This document shows, in pieces, positions 24,950 through 34,376 of a DNA stretch of 64,000 nt. The DNA is from Thermoflavifilum thermophilum (GTDB lineage: Bacteria > Bacteroidota > Bacteroidia > Chitinophagales > Chitinophagaceae): positions 496,001-560,000 of the forward strand of contig NZ_FPCJ01000001.1 of assembly GCF_900116565.1 (NCBI RefSeq). Direction: 5' to 3'. Numbering within the stretch: position 1 is the first letter of the stretch; each line of letters starts with the position of its first letter. A model generated the notes under the pieces. It was not told where the DNA came from, did no database searches, and saw only the letters and a list, made by a program, of their open reading frames with translations. Made by a program: the position numbers and the translations under genes.

Positions 24950-26356
24950 TTAATGATCATGAAATTCATTATCCCGGATCCGTTCGATATGGCTATCTAC
25001 CTCCCCATCAGCAAAGCGCGTGGTAATCCGATCATCGGGCCGAAGCTGGGTAACACTGCTTACCATTTTACCGTTATGCAATGTAATGGTAAATCCTCTT
25101 TTCATGGTATGAATTGGATCATACCAATGAATTTGTTTTTCCCGGATATTCATTTGCTGATGAAATTGTGAAATAAGCTGCCTGATATTTTTTTCAAATG
25201 CAGTAACCCATTGCAGGATAACATGTCGGTTTTGCTGCAACAAATGCCTGCTTTCTTTTCCTATCATGCGAGCCAGCATACGGATTTCCGTTTGATGTTC
25301 CTGCAAAACACGAATACAACCTTTATTCAAAGATTTTTGTTCATATACGATTTGTTGACGATGCTGCATGAGATCATGGGAGACATGCACTTCCAGCTGC
25401 CGGCCTGTAAGCAACAATTGCTCTTTATGAGCATGCATTTGCATGCGTGTAGAACGAATAAGGCTATCTTCGGCTTTGTGCAAAGTGTCGGCAAATGCAT
25501 CAAAACGTTCTATCAGAAACTCAGCAAGTTTGGTAGGCGTGATGCAATTCACACAGGCCACCATTTCCGTGACCGTCTGATTGGTAGCATGACCAATACC
25601 TGTCAATACAGGCAAAGGAAATGTGGCTACTTCTTTTGCAAGCAAATAATCATTAAAAGCCGCAAGACCCGTTTCTCCGCCACCGCCGCGAATGATAGCC
25701 ACTACATCAAAAACATCTTTATATCGCCTGATATGATTGAGCTGGGCAATAATTGATGCAACGGCTTTGTCGCCCTGCAGCCATGCCGGAAACAATTTGC
25801 AGATGATCTTATATTGGTCGCTTCGTTGTTGAAGCACATTCATAAAATCCGCATATCCGCGACTGGTAAGAGCAGATATAACAGCTATGCGCTTGGGTAA
25901 AAGTGGAATCGGAAGCTGACGGTTGCAATCAAAATATCCTTCCTGTTTTAACCGCTGTATGGTTTGTTGCTTTTCTTTCTCCAGATCACCCAGGGTAAAA
26001 CTGGGATCGATATCATGAATCATTAACGCTATGCCTCTTCGGGTATCAAATGTAATTTCTACTAAACACAACACTTTTAATCCATCGCGCAAGGGTTCTC
26101 CAGTAAGGCGCTGAAAGGCTGCATTGATTCTGCGATAATGACTGCTCCATAACAATCCCCGCATTTCCGCTACAATCTTATCCTCGCGTTTTTCGACAAG
26201 ATCAGGATAACAATGCCCTGAGTGAGGATAATAGTTGAGTTTGTGGATTTCCGCTTTAATCCATATCCGCTCTGGAAATGCCTGTTGTATCGTGTTTTTA
26301 ATCCAGAGCGAAAGTTCGTACAAACTCAAATATGGCTGTTTGGGTTGCAGAGACAT
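24950..26356 (-). CDS. xseA: Exodeoxyribonuclease VII large subunit
   Basis: Catalytic subunit of exonuclease VII, 468 residues. The N-terminal OB-fold (YLSLYELSLWIKNTIQ, then WIKAEIHKLNYY) is followed by the nuclease domain with LPKRIAVISALTSRGYADF, VVAIIRGGGGE, PVLTGIGHATNQT and the CITPTKLAEF signature. The C-terminal third is a long helical region for XseB binding. It is paired with xseB directly downstream. No promoter of the TAnnTTTG type is evident in the 43 bases before the next gene. Confidence 0.95.
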   Translation of the reverse strand: MSLQPKQPYLSLYELSLWIKNTIQQAFPERIWIKAEIHKLNYYPHSGHCYPDLVEKREDKIVAEMRGLLWSSHYRRINAAFQRLTGEPLRDGLKVLCLVEITFDTRRGIALMIHDIDPSFTLGDLEKEKQQTIQRLKQEGYFDCNRQLPIPLLPKRIAVISALTSRGYADFMNVLQQRSDQYKIICKLFPAWLQGDKAVASIIAQLNHIRRYKDVFDVVAIIRGGGGETGLAAFNDYLLAKEVATFPLPVLTGIGHATNQTVTEMVACVNCITPTKLAEFLIERFDAFADTLHKAEDSLIRSTRMQMHAHKEQLLLTGRQLEVHVSHDLMQHRQQIVYEQKSLNKGCIRVLQEHQTEIRMLARMIGKESRHLLQQNRHVILQWVTAFEKNIRQLISQFHQQMNIREKQIHWYDPIHTMKRGFTITLHNGKMVSSVTQLRPDDRITTRFADGEVDSHIERIRDNEFHDH

Positions 26357-26399
26357 ATACCTCCGAAATTATCATATTTTCTGCATCTCATGTGAAAGT

Positions 26400-27173
26400 T
26401 CATCTGTTACTCTTTTTCTGATGCAAAAATTTCTGATATTGCTGGCGAATGTACATATCCACAGCATCCTGAGGCGCTTGAAGCAAGAAACTGGTATCAG
26501 GTTGCATGGTATGCAGAAATGCCTGCAGGGAATCGCCCCTCAGCCCGGTAATTTCCATGATGCGCTGAGGATTGTATTTGTCAGCAAGGAGCTGTAACTT
26601 CAGATTTTGATAGTACTTTTCGCGCTCAGCCCGCTCATAAGCCTCAAACATGCGCCTGAATTTACGCAGGTTGCGTTGCTTATGGGAAAAATAGGTAAAG
26701 GGACTCAATACAATGCCAAAGCCGGAAGGCGTGTAGGTTCCCGCCAATGGCTGACGGGCACGTGATAAATAGGCTCCGAATAGCTGCATGCGTTGGATCG
26801 AATCCATCTGATAGGGATTCAATCCGCCATGCACAACCACCGGCTGCAAACTATGCGTCATGGGTTTAAGATCAATCTCCACTGGATGATGAGCTATGTT
26901 TTGCGTCATCACCAGCGTATCGGTTTCATAGCCCAGAAAGGCAATCCAGATGGTATCTCCCGGGCGGGCAACTACAGCAAAGCTGCCATCCGGATTGGTA
27001 AGCGCATACACACCGGCCGTACGATTCTGCACCGTAGCCGGGTACAATGCAAGATGGGTTTGAGCATCTTTGACCGTGCCTGTAAAAGCTGATTGTGCAT
27101 ACAGCAACGAAACATGCCACATCATTTGCATACCCAATATCAGATACCATTTCCCTGCTATGCTGCTGCTCAT
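26400..27173 (-). CDS. Secreted CarboxypepD_reg-like protein with C-terminal helical region
   Basis: Exported protein of 257 residues. The signal peptide ends near LLYAQ (about 27). A CarboxypepD_reg-like beta-sandwich follows: FTGTVKDAQTHLALYPATV, then GVYALTNPDGSFAVVARPGD and IWIAFLGYET. After a linker with MDSIQRMQLFGAYLSRAR comes a basic helical region (NLRKFRRMFEAYERAEREKYYQNL) and a segment EITGLRGDSLQAFL. It has the same layout as the divergently transcribed neighbour at 27323-28141, so the two are ancient paralogues. Normally this beta-sandwich sits in front of TonB receptors; here there is no plug or barrel. Function unknown. Confidence 0.75.
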   Translation of the reverse strand: MSSSIAGKWYLILGMQMMWHVSLLYAQSAFTGTVKDAQTHLALYPATVQNRTAGVYALTNPDGSFAVVARPGDTIWIAFLGYETDTLVMTQNIAHHPVEIDLKPMTHSLQPVVVHGGLNPYQMDSIQRMQLFGAYLSRARQPLAGTYTPSGFGIVLSPFTYFSHKQRNLRKFRRMFEAYERAEREKYYQNLKLQLLADKYNPQRIMEITGLRGDSLQAFLHTMQPDTSFLLQAPQDAVDMYIRQQYQKFLHQKKSNR

Positions 27174-27322
27174 ACGGTTTTCATTTCGGGTAATCTACGT
27201 TTTTTCCCGTGATTTTATTCATGACAAAATGAGAAAACACACCCTATGATTACCCATCTCATCATGCCAGTGCAGAAAAATGTATTTTGCAAGTTCCCAT
27301 TAAGGGTCAGAAACATGCTGCA

Positions 27323-28141
27323 GTGAGTTATCGTTTGTTCCGGAAATATGAACCAGGGCCTTTTTGGCTGCTATCTTTTCTGCTGCTGGCTGGATTGTTT
27401 CCCGCAAAACTCCACGCCCAGGATGTAGTATTTGGGAAAGTAATGGACAATACAACCCGCTTGCCACTGGCAGGGGCTACAGTGATAAACCGATCCACAG
27501 GAGAAGGCACACTCACAGATACCGCAGGGATGTATCGCATCCATGCACGGCTACATGATTGGATTGTATTTTCCTACATCGGTTATGCACCCGACAGCAT
27601 CCAGATTCGCATCATCGGGAAAAACGGAGCCATTGTAAATGTATTTTTGCGCCCCACAGGCTATCTGCTCAATGAAATCCGGGTACAAAGCCGAAGAATA
27701 GACTACTACCGTGATTCCATGGAACGAAGGGAATTATATGGTTTTGCATTGGGACAGGAAAAAACCCATGGCCTGGGTGCCGTAGCTCATCCCATATCCG
27801 GTTTATTCGATGCTTTGAGTAAGCGCCAGAAGCAAATCTGGCATTTTCAGAAAATTGAACAGCAATTTGAACAACAACAATATATTGCCTCGCGCATCAA
27901 AGTGAGCCTGGTGGAGCAGCTGACAGGGCTGCATGGCGATACCCTGAAGCTGTTTCTGGAAAATTACTATCATCCCGATTATGAGTGGGTACGCTTTGCA
28001 AGCGATTACGATTTGTATGCCGATATTTTAAAGGCTGCTCGCCAATTTAAGGCTATCTTACCCACTTATGCACCGTTGCACGATAGCCTGTTTTTGCATG
28101 CCATTGACGATACATTGGTACATCCTAAAACCAAACCCTAA
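27323..28141 (+). CDS. Secreted CarboxypepD_reg-like protein, paralogue of divergent neighbour
   Basis: Exported protein of about 272 residues. There is no ATG in frame before the signal peptide. GTG at 27323 gives basic residues (RLFRK) followed by WLLSFLLLAGLF and cleavage near LHAQ. TTG at 27287 is the upstream alternative, but it overlaps a TATTTTG promoter-like element. The beta-sandwich reads VVFGKVMDNTTRLPLAGATV, then IVFSYIGYAPD. The C-terminal half has MERRELYGFALG, a basic/Gln-rich helix (SKRQKQIWHFQKIEQQFEQQ) and EQLTGLHGDTLKLFLENYY, matching the order of elements in the neighbouring gene. It converges with the next gene with no gap. Function unknown. Confidence 0.72.
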   Translation: MSYRLFRKYEPGPFWLLSFLLLAGLFPAKLHAQDVVFGKVMDNTTRLPLAGATVINRSTGEGTLTDTAGMYRIHARLHDWIVFSYIGYAPDSIQIRIIGKNGAIVNVFLRPTGYLLNEIRVQSRRIDYYRDSMERRELYGFALGQEKTHGLGAVAHPISGLFDALSKRQKQIWHFQKIEQQFEQQQYIASRIKVSLVEQLTGLHGDTLKLFLENYYHPDYEWVRFASDYDLYADILKAARQFKAILPTYAPLHDSLFLHAIDDTLVHPKTKP

Positions 28142-29146
28142 TCAATATTCACTTCCGGAATGTATGCCCCAAAGTTTGCCCTGCTGCCACAACCGGTAGG
28201 CTTTTTTGAAGATTTTCTTATTGGCTTCCGTAAGCGATGCATCATCCAGCTCAGTTAAATTCGGGCGTCCTGCATTCACCCAGGCCGTATACCAAAAATC
28301 GGCCAGTTCCTGGATAGCCCTGCGCATCTGATCTTCCACCATCCCATGAAGTGCCTCGTGATATGCTTTTGCAAAAGCATAAGAAAATATGAGCTGTCCA
28401 TATTTGTTTTTCATGATATTTCCATCTGCGTCTTTTCGGTATAATTCATTTTTGGGGAAACGGGCCAACAGTTGTTTTTCCACCAACAAAACCGTGTCTG
28501 ACAGCTGATGGCTATGACGGATGATTTTCCAGACTTCTGCCTGAATATCGGGAATATAGCGTGCAGGAGCTACGTGAAAATTATATTGATTGCCAAACAA
28601 TTCCGGTAATTGTGATTCCCAGAAGGCATGAATACCCCGTTGCCCCGTTAGCTGCCCGTCGTGATTGATAGTGGTGTGAAGCGGTACATGGGCATCGGCA
28701 ATGTAATGACCCAGATCAGCTGCAATAAACAGGATTTCATCGGTACGGCGGTTACGAAAAGCCTGCTCCAGTTTTTGTTCCATTTGCTGAATATACCAGG
28801 GCAAAATACCGGCTTCATGCAGTTTTTTCTCACCATATTTCCGGACGGCTGCATCCCAAGTTTCGGGAAGGGAATCAAAAGGATGGTCACCAAATTTCTC
28901 AAGATCAATATAGTGCCGGTCAGGCTCAGATTGATCACCGATGACATATTTCCGCAAATCGGGCACTGCAGCTTCTTCTGTGAGATAGTCAATATGATTG
29001 AAGAAGAACACACGCATGCTGTCGGGCAAGGCAAACACGGCTGCCCGATTGATATGCTGATGCCCCCAGATGCCCCAGGAAAGTGAAAACAAACTCACGC
29101 ATACCATCAGGGCAATAAAGCGAGATGTGATAACAGATTGACGCAT
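28142..29146 (-). CDS. Zinc-dependent phospholipase C / S1-P1 nuclease-like protein
   Basis: Exported metalloprotein of 334 residues. The signal peptide ends near SWG. The zinc ligands fit the phospholipase C/P1-nuclease fold: the mature N-terminus GIWGHQHINRAAV, then HYIDLEKFG, ADLGHYIADAHVPLHTT (paired His/Asp/His) and HAFWE. Bacteroidota relatives are annotated as the zinc-dependent phospholipase C family; whether it cleaves phospholipids or nucleic acids is not decidable from sequence. It is convergent with the CarboxypepD_reg-like gene, with no intergenic base between the stops, and lies upstream-adjacent to the end of sdhB on the same strand (about 10 bases). Confidence 0.85.
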   Translation of the reverse strand: MRQSVITSRFIALMVCVSLFSLSWGIWGHQHINRAAVFALPDSMRVFFFNHIDYLTEEAAVPDLRKYVIGDQSEPDRHYIDLEKFGDHPFDSLPETWDAAVRKYGEKKLHEAGILPWYIQQMEQKLEQAFRNRRTDEILFIAADLGHYIADAHVPLHTTINHDGQLTGQRGIHAFWESQLPELFGNQYNFHVAPARYIPDIQAEVWKIIRHSHQLSDTVLLVEKQLLARFPKNELYRKDADGNIMKNKYGQLIFSYAFAKAYHEALHGMVEDQMRRAIQELADFWYTAWVNAGRPNLTELDDASLTEANKKIFKKAYRLWQQGKLWGIHSGSEY

Positions 29147-29156
29147 AAATCAGGAA

Positions 29157-29912
29157 TTATTCCGGCAGATCTGCCGCCAGCATGGCTTTCAGGTATTCGC
29201 TATTGGCTTTTGCAATGAAAGTGATAGGGATTTCTTTGGGGCATTCAGCTTCACAGGAGCCGATATTGCTGCAACTGCCAAACCCTTCCTTCTGCATCTG
29301 GGCAATCATGTTCAGGACACGCGTTTTGCGTTCAGGCTGTCCCTGCGGCAGCAAAGCCAGCTGAGCTATTTTGGCAGATACAAACAACATGGCCGAGCTG
29401 TTCTTGCAGGCTGCCACACAGGCTCCACAACCAATGCAAGCTGCAGCTGCAAAAGCCGCATCAGCCTTGTCTTTCTCGACCGGAATGGTATTGGCATCGG
29501 GCGCACTGCCCGTGTTAACCGAAATAAATCCTCCCGCCTGCATGATGCGATCAAACGCACTGCGGTCCACAACCAGGTCCTTGATAACCGGAAAGGCTGC
29601 TGCCCGCCAGGGTTCCACCACAATGGTATCACCATCCTTAAAATGGCGCATATGCAGCTGACAGGTGGTCGTTCCCTTCAGGGGACCGTGCGGACGGCCA
29701 TTGATATACATGGAGCACATGCCACAAATCCCTTCCCGGCAATCATGGTCAAAAGCAACCGGGTCTTTCCCTTCGCGAATCAGCTTATCGTTGAGCACAT
29801 CAAACATTTCGAGGAACGACATGTCTTCATTCACATTGTCGAGCTGATAGGTCTCGAAATGCCCAGGATCCTGCTGATTCTTCTGCCGCCATACTTTCAG
29901 TGTGATATGCAT
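29157..29912 (-). CDS. sdhB: Succinate dehydrogenase/fumarate reductase iron-sulfur subunit
   Basis: Electron-transfer subunit of complex II, bound to the inner face of the membrane. It carries three iron-sulfur clusters between the flavin and quinone sites. Length 251 residues from the ATG at 29912; a TTG three codons upstream is less likely. The plant-type ferredoxin motif [10 protein letters not shown] lies near 58-67 with a fourth Cys in TTCQLHMRH. The cluster-binding motifs of the C-terminal domain are [11 protein letters not shown] and [13 protein letters not shown]. It is the last gene of sdhCAB. Direction (succinate oxidation or fumarate reduction) cannot be told from sequence. Confidence 0.96.
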   Translation of the reverse strand: MHITLKVWRQKNQQDPGHFETYQLDNVNEDMSFLEMFDVLNDKLIREGKDPVAFDHDCREGICGMCSMYINGRPHGPLKGTTTCQLHMRHFKDGDTIVVEPWRAAAFPVIKDLVVDRSAFDRIMQAGGFISVNTGSAPDANTIPVEKDKADAAFAAAACIGCGACVAACKNSSAMLFVSAKIAQLALLPQGQPERKTRVLNMIAQMQKEGFGSCSNIGSCEAECPKEIPITFIAKANSEYLKAMLAADLPE

Positions 29913-29930
29913 GATCGTCAAATTTTAGGT

Positions 29931-31907
29931 TTATTTATAACTGCGCTGGGTGGGATGTACGACTTCAAACTGCAAAGGTTCTTTGTGCAGGGTATAATTT
30001 TTACCGTCCTGATATTCCCATGCAGCCACATAAGCAAAATGCTCATCATCCCGCAAAGCCTCTCCGTCGGGCGTCTGGTATTCTTCCCGGAAATGGCCTC
30101 CACAACTTTCATTGCGATGCAGGGCATCAATGCAGATGAGCTCGGCCAGTTCCAGAAAATCAGCCACCCGTCCGGCTTTTTCCAGCTCCGGATTCAGGGA
30201 GTTAGCGTCGCCGGGCACCCGAACATTTTTCCAGAATTCCTCCCGCAGGGCCTGAATTTCACTGATGGCTTCCTGCAGTCCCCGTGCATTGCGGGCCATA
30301 CCACATTTGTCCCACATAATTTTCCCCAGATGACGGTGATAATAATCCACCGTTTCTTTGCCTTGCACGCTCATGAGACGGTCTATCCGGTCTTTCACTT
30401 CCCGTTCCGCCTGTGCAAAGGCCGGATGATCCGTAGATATTTTGGGTGTGCGGATTTCATCGGCCAGATAATTGCCAATGGTGTAAGGGATAATGAAAAA
30501 TCCATCGGCCAGGCCCTGCATCAGAGCTGATGCGCCTAAACGGTTGGCGCCATGATCGGAAAAATTGCACTCGCCTAAGGCATACAGACCCGGAATGGTG
30601 GTCATGAGCTCGTAATCTACCCAAAGCCCGCCCATGGTGTAATGGACAGCCGGATAGATGCGCATAGGCGTTTCGTATGGATTTTCGCCGGTGATGCGTT
30701 CGTACATCTCAAAGAGATTGCCGTATTTTTCCCGGATGATTTGCTTACCCAAGTTCAGAATCTGGTCTTCGGTCGGATGGGCAATGCCCAGGCGATGAGC
30801 CTCGGCCTGGCCATACCGATGCATAGCCGAGCGAAAGTCCAGGTACACAGCCATTTTGGAGGGGCCCACACCATAACCGGCATCACAACGTTCTTTGGCT
30901 GCCCGTGATGCCACATCGCGCGGCACCAGATTGCCAAATGCAGGATAACGTCGTTCCAGAAAATAATCTCTTTCTTCTTCCGGAATTTCGGTGGGCTTAC
31001 GTGGATCATCTTTTTTCTTGGGCACCCACACCCGGCCATCATTGCGCAGAGATTCTGACATCAACGTGAGTTTGGACTGATAGTCTCCGCTTACCGGAAT
31101 ACAGGTGGGATGAATTTGCGTAAAACAGGGATTGGCGAAATAAGCGCCGCGTTTATGCGCTTTCCACGACGCTGTTACATTGCTGCCCATGGCATTGGTT
31201 GAAAGATAAAATACATTGCCATAACCGCCCGAGGCAAGTAACACAGCGTGGCCTGCATGCCGCTCAAGCTCGCCGGTAACCAGGTTGCGGGCAATGATAC
31301 CACGTGCCTTGCCATCAATCAATACCAGATCCAGCATTTCATGCCGGGCAAACACTTCTACGTTGCCCAGGGCCACCTGGCGTTGCATGGCAGAGTAAGC
31401 ACCCAGCAGCAACTGTTGCCCCGTTTGTCCGGCCGCATAAAATGTACGCTGTACCTGCACGCCACCAAATGAACGGTTGGCCAGCAATCCACCATATTCC
31501 CGTGCAAAAGGCACTCCCAGGGCCACACAATGGTCAATAATGTCAGCGCTTACCTCGGCCAGGCGATACACATTGGCTTCGCGGGAACGGTAGTCGCCAC
31601 CCTTGATGGTATCATAAAACAAGCGAAATACGGAATCACCATCATTTTGATAATTCTTGGCCGCATTGATGCCTCCCTGGGCAGCTATACTATGTGCCCG
31701 CCGGGGGCTGTCCTGAAAGCAAAATACTTTCACATGATAGCCCAGCTCGGCCAGCGAAGCTGCAGCAGAAGCACCCGCCAGTCCCGTGCCCACAATCACA
31801 ACTTCCAACCGCCGTTTGTTGGCCGGACTCACCAGTCTCACCGTGTCTTTATAATGTTTCCACTTATCTTCCAACGCTCCTTTGGGAATCTTGGCATCCA
31901 GTTCCAT
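29931..31907 (-). CDS. sdhA: Succinate dehydrogenase/fumarate reductase flavoprotein
   Basis: Catalytic subunit of complex II, 658 residues, which interconverts succinate and fumarate with covalent FAD. The dinucleotide fold [17 protein letters not shown] is near 37-53. The FAD-linking His is in [15 protein letters not shown]. The substrate and proton-shuttle residues fit QIHPTCIPV and [17 protein letters not shown]. The C-terminal [20 protein letters not shown] motif is intact. The length and the sdhC-A-B order are those of the Bacteroidota/epsilon type with a single cytochrome b subunit. It lies 14 bases after sdhC and 18 before sdhB. Confidence 0.97.
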   Translation of the reverse strand: MELDAKIPKGALEDKWKHYKDTVRLVSPANKRRLEVVIVGTGLAGASAAASLAELGYHVKVFCFQDSPRRAHSIAAQGGINAAKNYQNDGDSVFRLFYDTIKGGDYRSREANVYRLAEVSADIIDHCVALGVPFAREYGGLLANRSFGGVQVQRTFYAAGQTGQQLLLGAYSAMQRQVALGNVEVFARHEMLDLVLIDGKARGIIARNLVTGELERHAGHAVLLASGGYGNVFYLSTNAMGSNVTASWKAHKRGAYFANPCFTQIHPTCIPVSGDYQSKLTLMSESLRNDGRVWVPKKKDDPRKPTEIPEEERDYFLERRYPAFGNLVPRDVASRAAKERCDAGYGVGPSKMAVYLDFRSAMHRYGQAEAHRLGIAHPTEDQILNLGKQIIREKYGNLFEMYERITGENPYETPMRIYPAVHYTMGGLWVDYELMTTIPGLYALGECNFSDHGANRLGASALMQGLADGFFIIPYTIGNYLADEIRTPKISTDHPAFAQAEREVKDRIDRLMSVQGKETVDYYHRHLGKIMWDKCGMARNARGLQEAISEIQALREEFWKNVRVPGDANSLNPELEKAGRVADFLELAELICIDALHRNESCGGHFREEYQTPDGEALRDDEHFAYVAAWEYQDGKNYTLHKEPLQFEVVHPTQRSYK

Positions 31908-31921
31908 ACTTTACGTTTTTA

Positions 31922-32590
31922 TCAGGAAATCACTTTGAAATACAACAGAATCGGCATCAGGGCAAACAGCACCGGCACAATAATGGCAAATGCTACACCT
32001 ATGCCCTTGACAATGGGAATATAGCGCCGGGAATTCATCCCGAATGTGCGAAAAGCACTCTGAAACCCGTGCATGAGATGATAAGACAACGATACCAGTC
32101 CGCCTAAATAAATCAGCACCACTCCTGGATGGCTGAACACGGCTTTCATCCTTTCAAATAAATTCAGCTCCTCACCATGCACCACATAATGGTATCGGTT
32201 GGGCGCCCAGAAATTGGCTAAATGAATGACCAGAAAAATGAAGATAAGCGTGCCCAGCAGGCCCATGGAACGCGAATACCAGTGGCTGTTGGCCTTTGCG
32301 CCCCACACCGCGTATTTCACGGGTCTCTTTTTGCTGTTGGACGACCAAATAATCCAGCCCTGCACAATGTGCAAAATCAATCCCACAAAAAGCCCCAATT
32401 CCAGAAAGTGAACCAGGATGTTGGTACCCATGAAATGGGCTACAGCATTGAACGTTTGGCCATGATCATTCAGAAAAATGCAGGCATTGATCGTCACATG
32501 CACTATGAGAAACAGGATCAGAAAAAGTCCCGTGAAGCCCATCACAATTTTTCTGCCTACCGGTGAAATGAATAATTGTCGCCACTTCAT
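31922..32590 (-). CDS. sdhC: Succinate dehydrogenase cytochrome b subunit (type B)
   Basis: Membrane anchor of complex II, 222 residues with five predicted helices, which binds two haems and the quinone. The first helix is GLFLILFLIVHVTINACIF; axial-ligand candidates include the His residues in LIVHV, GLILHIVQGW, FLVIHLANF and YHLMHGFQ. The single-subunit form without SdhD is characteristic of type B complex II. First gene of the sdhCAB operon; the TAATTTTG element at 32650-32657 on the same strand is a plausible promoter about 60 bases upstream. Confidence 0.95.
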   Translation of the reverse strand: MKWRQLFISPVGRKIVMGFTGLFLILFLIVHVTINACIFLNDHGQTFNAVAHFMGTNILVHFLELGLFVGLILHIVQGWIIWSSNSKKRPVKYAVWGAKANSHWYSRSMGLLGTLIFIFLVIHLANFWAPNRYHYVVHGEELNLFERMKAVFSHPGVVLIYLGGLVSLSYHLMHGFQSAFRTFGMNSRRYIPIVKGIGVAFAIIVPVLFALMPILLYFKVIS

Positions 32591-32649
32591 AGTCTGTAGG
32601 ATATTAAGATATTATCCGAATGAGAAAGATTTGCTCCATAAAAGGCGTT

Positions 32650-32657
32650 CAAAATTA
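32650..32657 (-). promoter_or_regulatory. -7 promoter element TAATTTTG before sdhCAB
   Basis: Perfect TAnnTTTG on the minus strand (CAAAATTA on the plus strand), 59 bases before the sdhC ATG. No well-placed -33 TTG was found. Confidence 0.45.
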
Positions 32658-32721
32658 CAGCACGATGGCTGAAAATGAAAAGAAATTTTATGCAACATAA
32701 CAGCCAACAGGCCGGGAAGGT

Positions 32722-33294
32722 TTAACGGGAAAGCATTTTGATCATCTGATTGTCCACAAAATGAAACAGGTGTTGCGGCTGAAATGTTCGCCAGTTATTT
32801 TGTTCCAGCAAGTGGATATATTGGTATAAATGAATGCGATTGAATTCCTGAGCCACATATTCAGGCATGTTCAGTACAGCAATCCATCCGCCCTTTTCCT
32901 GGACATCCTCCCACCACTCCTGATAGTAGCAATCATCAGAAGCATGAAAATTGAAAATATTTTCGGTAATCAAGATGAACTTATAGATACCTCTGGCAAT
33001 CATGTGATCAATCACCTTCCGCTTCAGCGTCATGATATCATTTTCAATGCAGTCATTCCACTCGCCCATCATTTCAATGATGGCATAGTTGTAATCATAA
33101 TCAGCAAACAAGACCTTTAGATAAAGATTGGCGGCACCAAAGGAATCCCATTGAGGATGAATGTAGTAGTTATATACGGTTTGGGTAAAATGAAATTCAT
33201 CATGTTGCCGGCCGTAAAATATGGAAAATTCATCCTCTTCAGCTGCATACAGATGCCTCCAGTTGTAAAATGGCTCAATGTCATACATGATCAT
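32722..33294 (-). CDS. Conserved Bacteroidota protein of unknown function
   Basis: Cytoplasmic protein of 190 residues, from ATG 33294 (MIMYDIEPFYNWRHLY). The frame is open to 33405, but the added 37 residues look non-coding. It is rich in Tyr, Trp, Asp and Glu: FYGRQHDEFHFTQTVYNYY, HPQWDSFG, VLFADYDYNYAIIEMMGEWND, and NFHASDDCYYQEWWED. I recognise the pattern as a family widespread in Bacteroidota with no assigned role. There is no catalytic motif, signal peptide or membrane helix. It sits between sdhC and murQ on the same strand with gaps over 100 bases on both sides. Confidence 0.75.
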   Translation of the reverse strand: MIMYDIEPFYNWRHLYAAEEDEFSIFYGRQHDEFHFTQTVYNYYIHPQWDSFGAANLYLKVLFADYDYNYAIIEMMGEWNDCIENDIMTLKRKVIDHMIARGIYKFILITENIFNFHASDDCYYQEWWEDVQEKGGWIAVLNMPEYVAQEFNRIHLYQYIHLLEQNNWRTFQPQHLFHFVDNQMIKMLSR

Positions 33295-33407
33295 TCCCCT
33301 CCTTTCTCCGGATAACCGTGCCGGTAGCATGTGCCGGCAGGGGTTTAATTGCAAGTTAATAAAATGCAGGTTACGAAATATGCATGCAAGCTGGTGGGCC
33401 TGCACGT

Positions 33408-34244
33408 TTAACGGGGAGAGGGCATTTGCTGAAGAATCGCTTCGATGGCTTTTTTCACACTACCCTGTGCAAGCAATACAGATTTTACTTGTTCATAATC
33501 CTGCCATCCGGTTTTTTCCATAACCATTCGCACACCACGATCAATGAGCTTTTCATTGCTCAGTTGCATGTTCACCATCTTGTTGTCTTCCACTCTTCCC
33601 AGTTGAATCATCACTGTGGTGGAAATCATATTCAGTACCAATTTCTGGGCGGTGCCGCTTTTCATGCGGGTACTCCCGGTGATAAATTCCGGCCCTACGA
33701 CCACCACCACTGGATAGTCGGCCACTTCCGTGATGGGTGCACCGGGGTTGCAGGTAATGCATCCGGTTACAATGCCCGCCTCCTGGCAGTGTTTCAGTCC
33801 CCCTACCACATAGGGCGTAGTGCCGCTGGCAGCAATGCCCACCACCACATCTTTAGTGGATACCTGATGCGCCTGCAGATCGCGCCACCCCTGGTCTGGA
33901 TCATCTTCGGCATATTCCACAGCCTTGCGAATGGCCTGATCACCACCAGCAATCAGCCCCACCACCAGGCCATGCGGCACCCCAAATGTAGGCGGACATT
34001 CCGAAGCATCTACAATTCCCAAACGCCCACTGGTGCCTGCCCCCAGGTAAAACAGCCTGCCTCCTGCCAGCATCTTGTCGGTAATCGCACTCACCAGTGC
34101 TTCTATGGCGGGAATGGCTTTTTCCACCGCATAAGGCACCTTCTTGTCTTCTTCGTTGATGCGGATGAGCAACTCCCGAATGCTAAGCTGTTCCAGATGA
34201 CGATGGGGAGATGGTTGTTCAGTAATCTTGATAAATGCTGCCAT
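33408..34244 (-). CDS. murQ: N-acetylmuramic acid 6-phosphate etherase
   Basis: Cleaves the lactyl ether of MurNAc-6-phosphate to give GlcNAc-6-phosphate and D-lactate during cell-wall recycling in the cytoplasm. The 278-residue SIS-domain protein has the substrate motif GAGTSGRLGIVDASECPPTF (about 68-87), the catalytic Glu region AVEYAEDD, VVGIAASGTTPYV, and GPEFITGSTRMKSGTAQKLV. The SIS fold and length match MurQ (about 300 residues). The neighbouring gene upstream is a GlcNAc-kinase-like ATPase, consistent with a recycling pair; mpl lies 4 kb further on. Confidence 0.96.
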   Translation of the reverse strand: MAAFIKITEQPSPHRHLEQLSIRELLIRINEEDKKVPYAVEKAIPAIEALVSAITDKMLAGGRLFYLGAGTSGRLGIVDASECPPTFGVPHGLVVGLIAGGDQAIRKAVEYAEDDPDQGWRDLQAHQVSTKDVVVGIAASGTTPYVVGGLKHCQEAGIVTGCITCNPGAPITEVADYPVVVVVGPEFITGSTRMKSGTAQKLVLNMISTTVMIQLGRVEDNKMVNMQLSNEKLIDRGVRMVMEKTGWQDYEQVKSVLLAQGSVKKAIEAILQQMPSPR

Positions 34245-34376
34245 AATTAATCATAAATCGATGCTTGCAACCTGTCCGATTCACCGGCGGAGTTTATCTG
34301 TAGCTGGCAAAATATGCCAATCTGATCATTTGGGCAATCGAACAAGAAAGAAATATATTTTATACAACGCATGAGC

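Noticed and set aside
23492-26356. Horizontally acquired island around the glycosyltransferase and xseAB
   Set aside because: Composition is somewhat richer in A/T, but xseAB are core genes and no mobility genes, tRNA junctions or repeats flank the stretch.
29643-30530. Open frame of 295 codons on the plus strand across sdhB and sdhA
   Set aside because: Antisense to two well-recognised subunits; no start signal or domain.
33384-34250. Long open frame of 288 codons on the plus strand opposite murQ
   Set aside because: It mirrors the murQ gene almost exactly; the translation is His/Phe-rich with no family sequence, while the minus strand encodes an intact SIS-domain enzyme.
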